64,000 bases of DNA from Parietaria judaica (Eukaryota > Streptophyta > Magnoliopsida > Rosales > Urticaceae): positions 27,436,001 through 27,500,000 of the forward strand of contig OX940860.1 in NCBI GenBank assembly GCA_954871525.1. Direction: 5' to 3'. The notes below the pieces were generated by a model. The model was given only the letters and a program-made list of their open reading frames with translations, searched no databases and was not told the DNA's origin. Of this stretch, positions 62,936 through 64,000 are shown one piece after another (positions within the stretch are counted from its first letter, which is position 1; the number at the start of each line of letters is the position of its first letter). A program made the position numbers and the translations under genes.

Positions 62936-64000
62936 AGTGAGATAAGAGGAGGAGAGGTTTGGCGAGAAAGAGGATCGATGAGAGAAAGAAAAGGGAGAGA
63001 AATTAGGGGCATAATTTACATAATTAATTAATATTAAAAATGAAAAAAAAAACGATTTACATAATTTATTAATATTAAAAACGAAAAAAAAATCAGGGGC
63101 AATATTGGGATAGATATTTCAGCTTTCAATGCCATATCATCAAGATTGGGTATTTTACTAATTAATTTCATACGTTTGATAAATATAAATTTAAACGTTA
63201 AAGAATGATTATCTACTATAATTTCTCTTTAAATAATTTTCCCATTATTATCCCATAAATAAGTATACAACTATTCCTTCAAATTTTGGCCAAATTGCAA
63301 CTGTGATTGATTAGGCCCTAAACAAAAACTCGAACAAGCACTAAATAATATCGATCAAGGGATAAAAAAGTAAAAACAGCACAGATAATATTCATCTAAC
63401 ACCATGTATGTTGTAATGAAGCCCATCACGTTAATCTAGGCCCAAAACGACACAAGCCACGGAAACGACGTGTATTTTAAAGATATATAAAATTATATAT
63501 TAACAATAAATTTACACACACAAAAGTTGAGACTTTTCAGCCCCGAACAGATCACGATTCCCGAATTTTCATAAGAGAAGACGGATTCTTGCAAAAATTT
63601 CATGAAATTGAATAGACGAATTTGTTACCCGGATGTATTAGGACTCCGATTGGGATCCGTGGAGGTATTGGAATGGAAGCGTGCCCGAGGTGGACAGATA
63701 ATGCGGGGCCCATTTGTTGTTCGACCGGACCGGATTGAAACTAGAGCTTCGGGTTAAAATTATAATTAAATAATGAACATAATTAACGCGTTTAGATGTA
63801 AATGCGAAAATGAATTCAAACTAGATCAAATAGCTTGAAATTTCAGTCATAGATTTGCTTGAAATTTTCTTGTAAATTCTTTTAAGTCTTGAAAATCTCT
63901 CATTTAAATGAAACCATAACATATAAATCTATCATTTCATTCATATTTTTGTCACTCTTTTTATATAAGACCGCGAAATCCGAATAATATATTTTACAGC
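62936..64000. other. Intergenic AT-rich DNA
   Basis: Two direct units of atttacataattaattaatat type lie at 63015-63100. The stretch 63530-63740 is somewhat GC-richer but has no coding frame that I recognise. Nothing else is seen. Confidence 0.5.

Overview
This is a nuclear window from a flowering plant, most likely a eudicot. It has AT-rich non-coding DNA, GT-AG introns of about 80 bp to 2 kb, plant-specific families (VAR3, ALWAYS EARLY, PLS-DYW PPR, SnRK1 betagamma subunit, NF-YB) and plant transposon types (hAT and MULE miniature elements, Emigrant-like elements, Ty1/copia, LINEs). I cannot name a species. All gene models below were spliced by eye. Each multi-exon model closes to a whole number of codons, which is a strong internal check.

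Layout. 1-3123: 3' part of a decayed Ty1/copia element with its 3' LTR. 3335-3969: Emigrant-like (pogo/mariner) element. 4703-8371 (+): VAR3-like plastid zinc-finger protein. 8861-10177 (-): RNase H2 subunit C. 11640-23412 (+): ALWAYS EARLY (LIN9/Mip130) DREAM-complex gene, with two hAT miniature elements in its introns. 24930-25920: LINE remnant. 26507-31138 (-): SnRK1 regulatory betagamma (SNF4-like) gene. 31.8-39.4 kb: repeat-rich intergenic DNA. 39443-42874 (+): cyclin H. 44441-47211 (-): DYW-type PPR protein with one intron. 47312-48500: non-autonomous Mutator-like element. 49016-50407 (+): small gene of unknown function. 50.4-56.8 kb: repeats, including a structured unit behind a snRNA-type promoter motif and a minisatellite-rich LTR-like block. 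56828-57310 (-): NF-YB. 57.3-64 kb: AT-rich DNA with a solo LTR and a trichome-birefringence-like pseudogene.

The genes do not form a pathway. ALY (DREAM complex), cyclin H (CAK/TFIIH) and NF-YB act in transcription or cell cycle, SNF4 in energy signalling, VAR3 and the PPR protein in organelles, and RNase H2C in genome maintenance. VAR3/RNASEH2C, ALY/SNF4 and CYCH/PPR are convergent pairs.

I found no clearly new multi-gene system. The best leads are: a USE/TATA-like promoter motif in front of a long GC-rich hairpin that ends at a T-run (51861-52061); two hAT miniature elements with perfect 8-bp target duplications in introns of one gene; two GC-AG introns in conserved cell-cycle genes; a miniature element carrying a perfect 33-bp inverted repeat; and the uncharacterised 128-residue protein.
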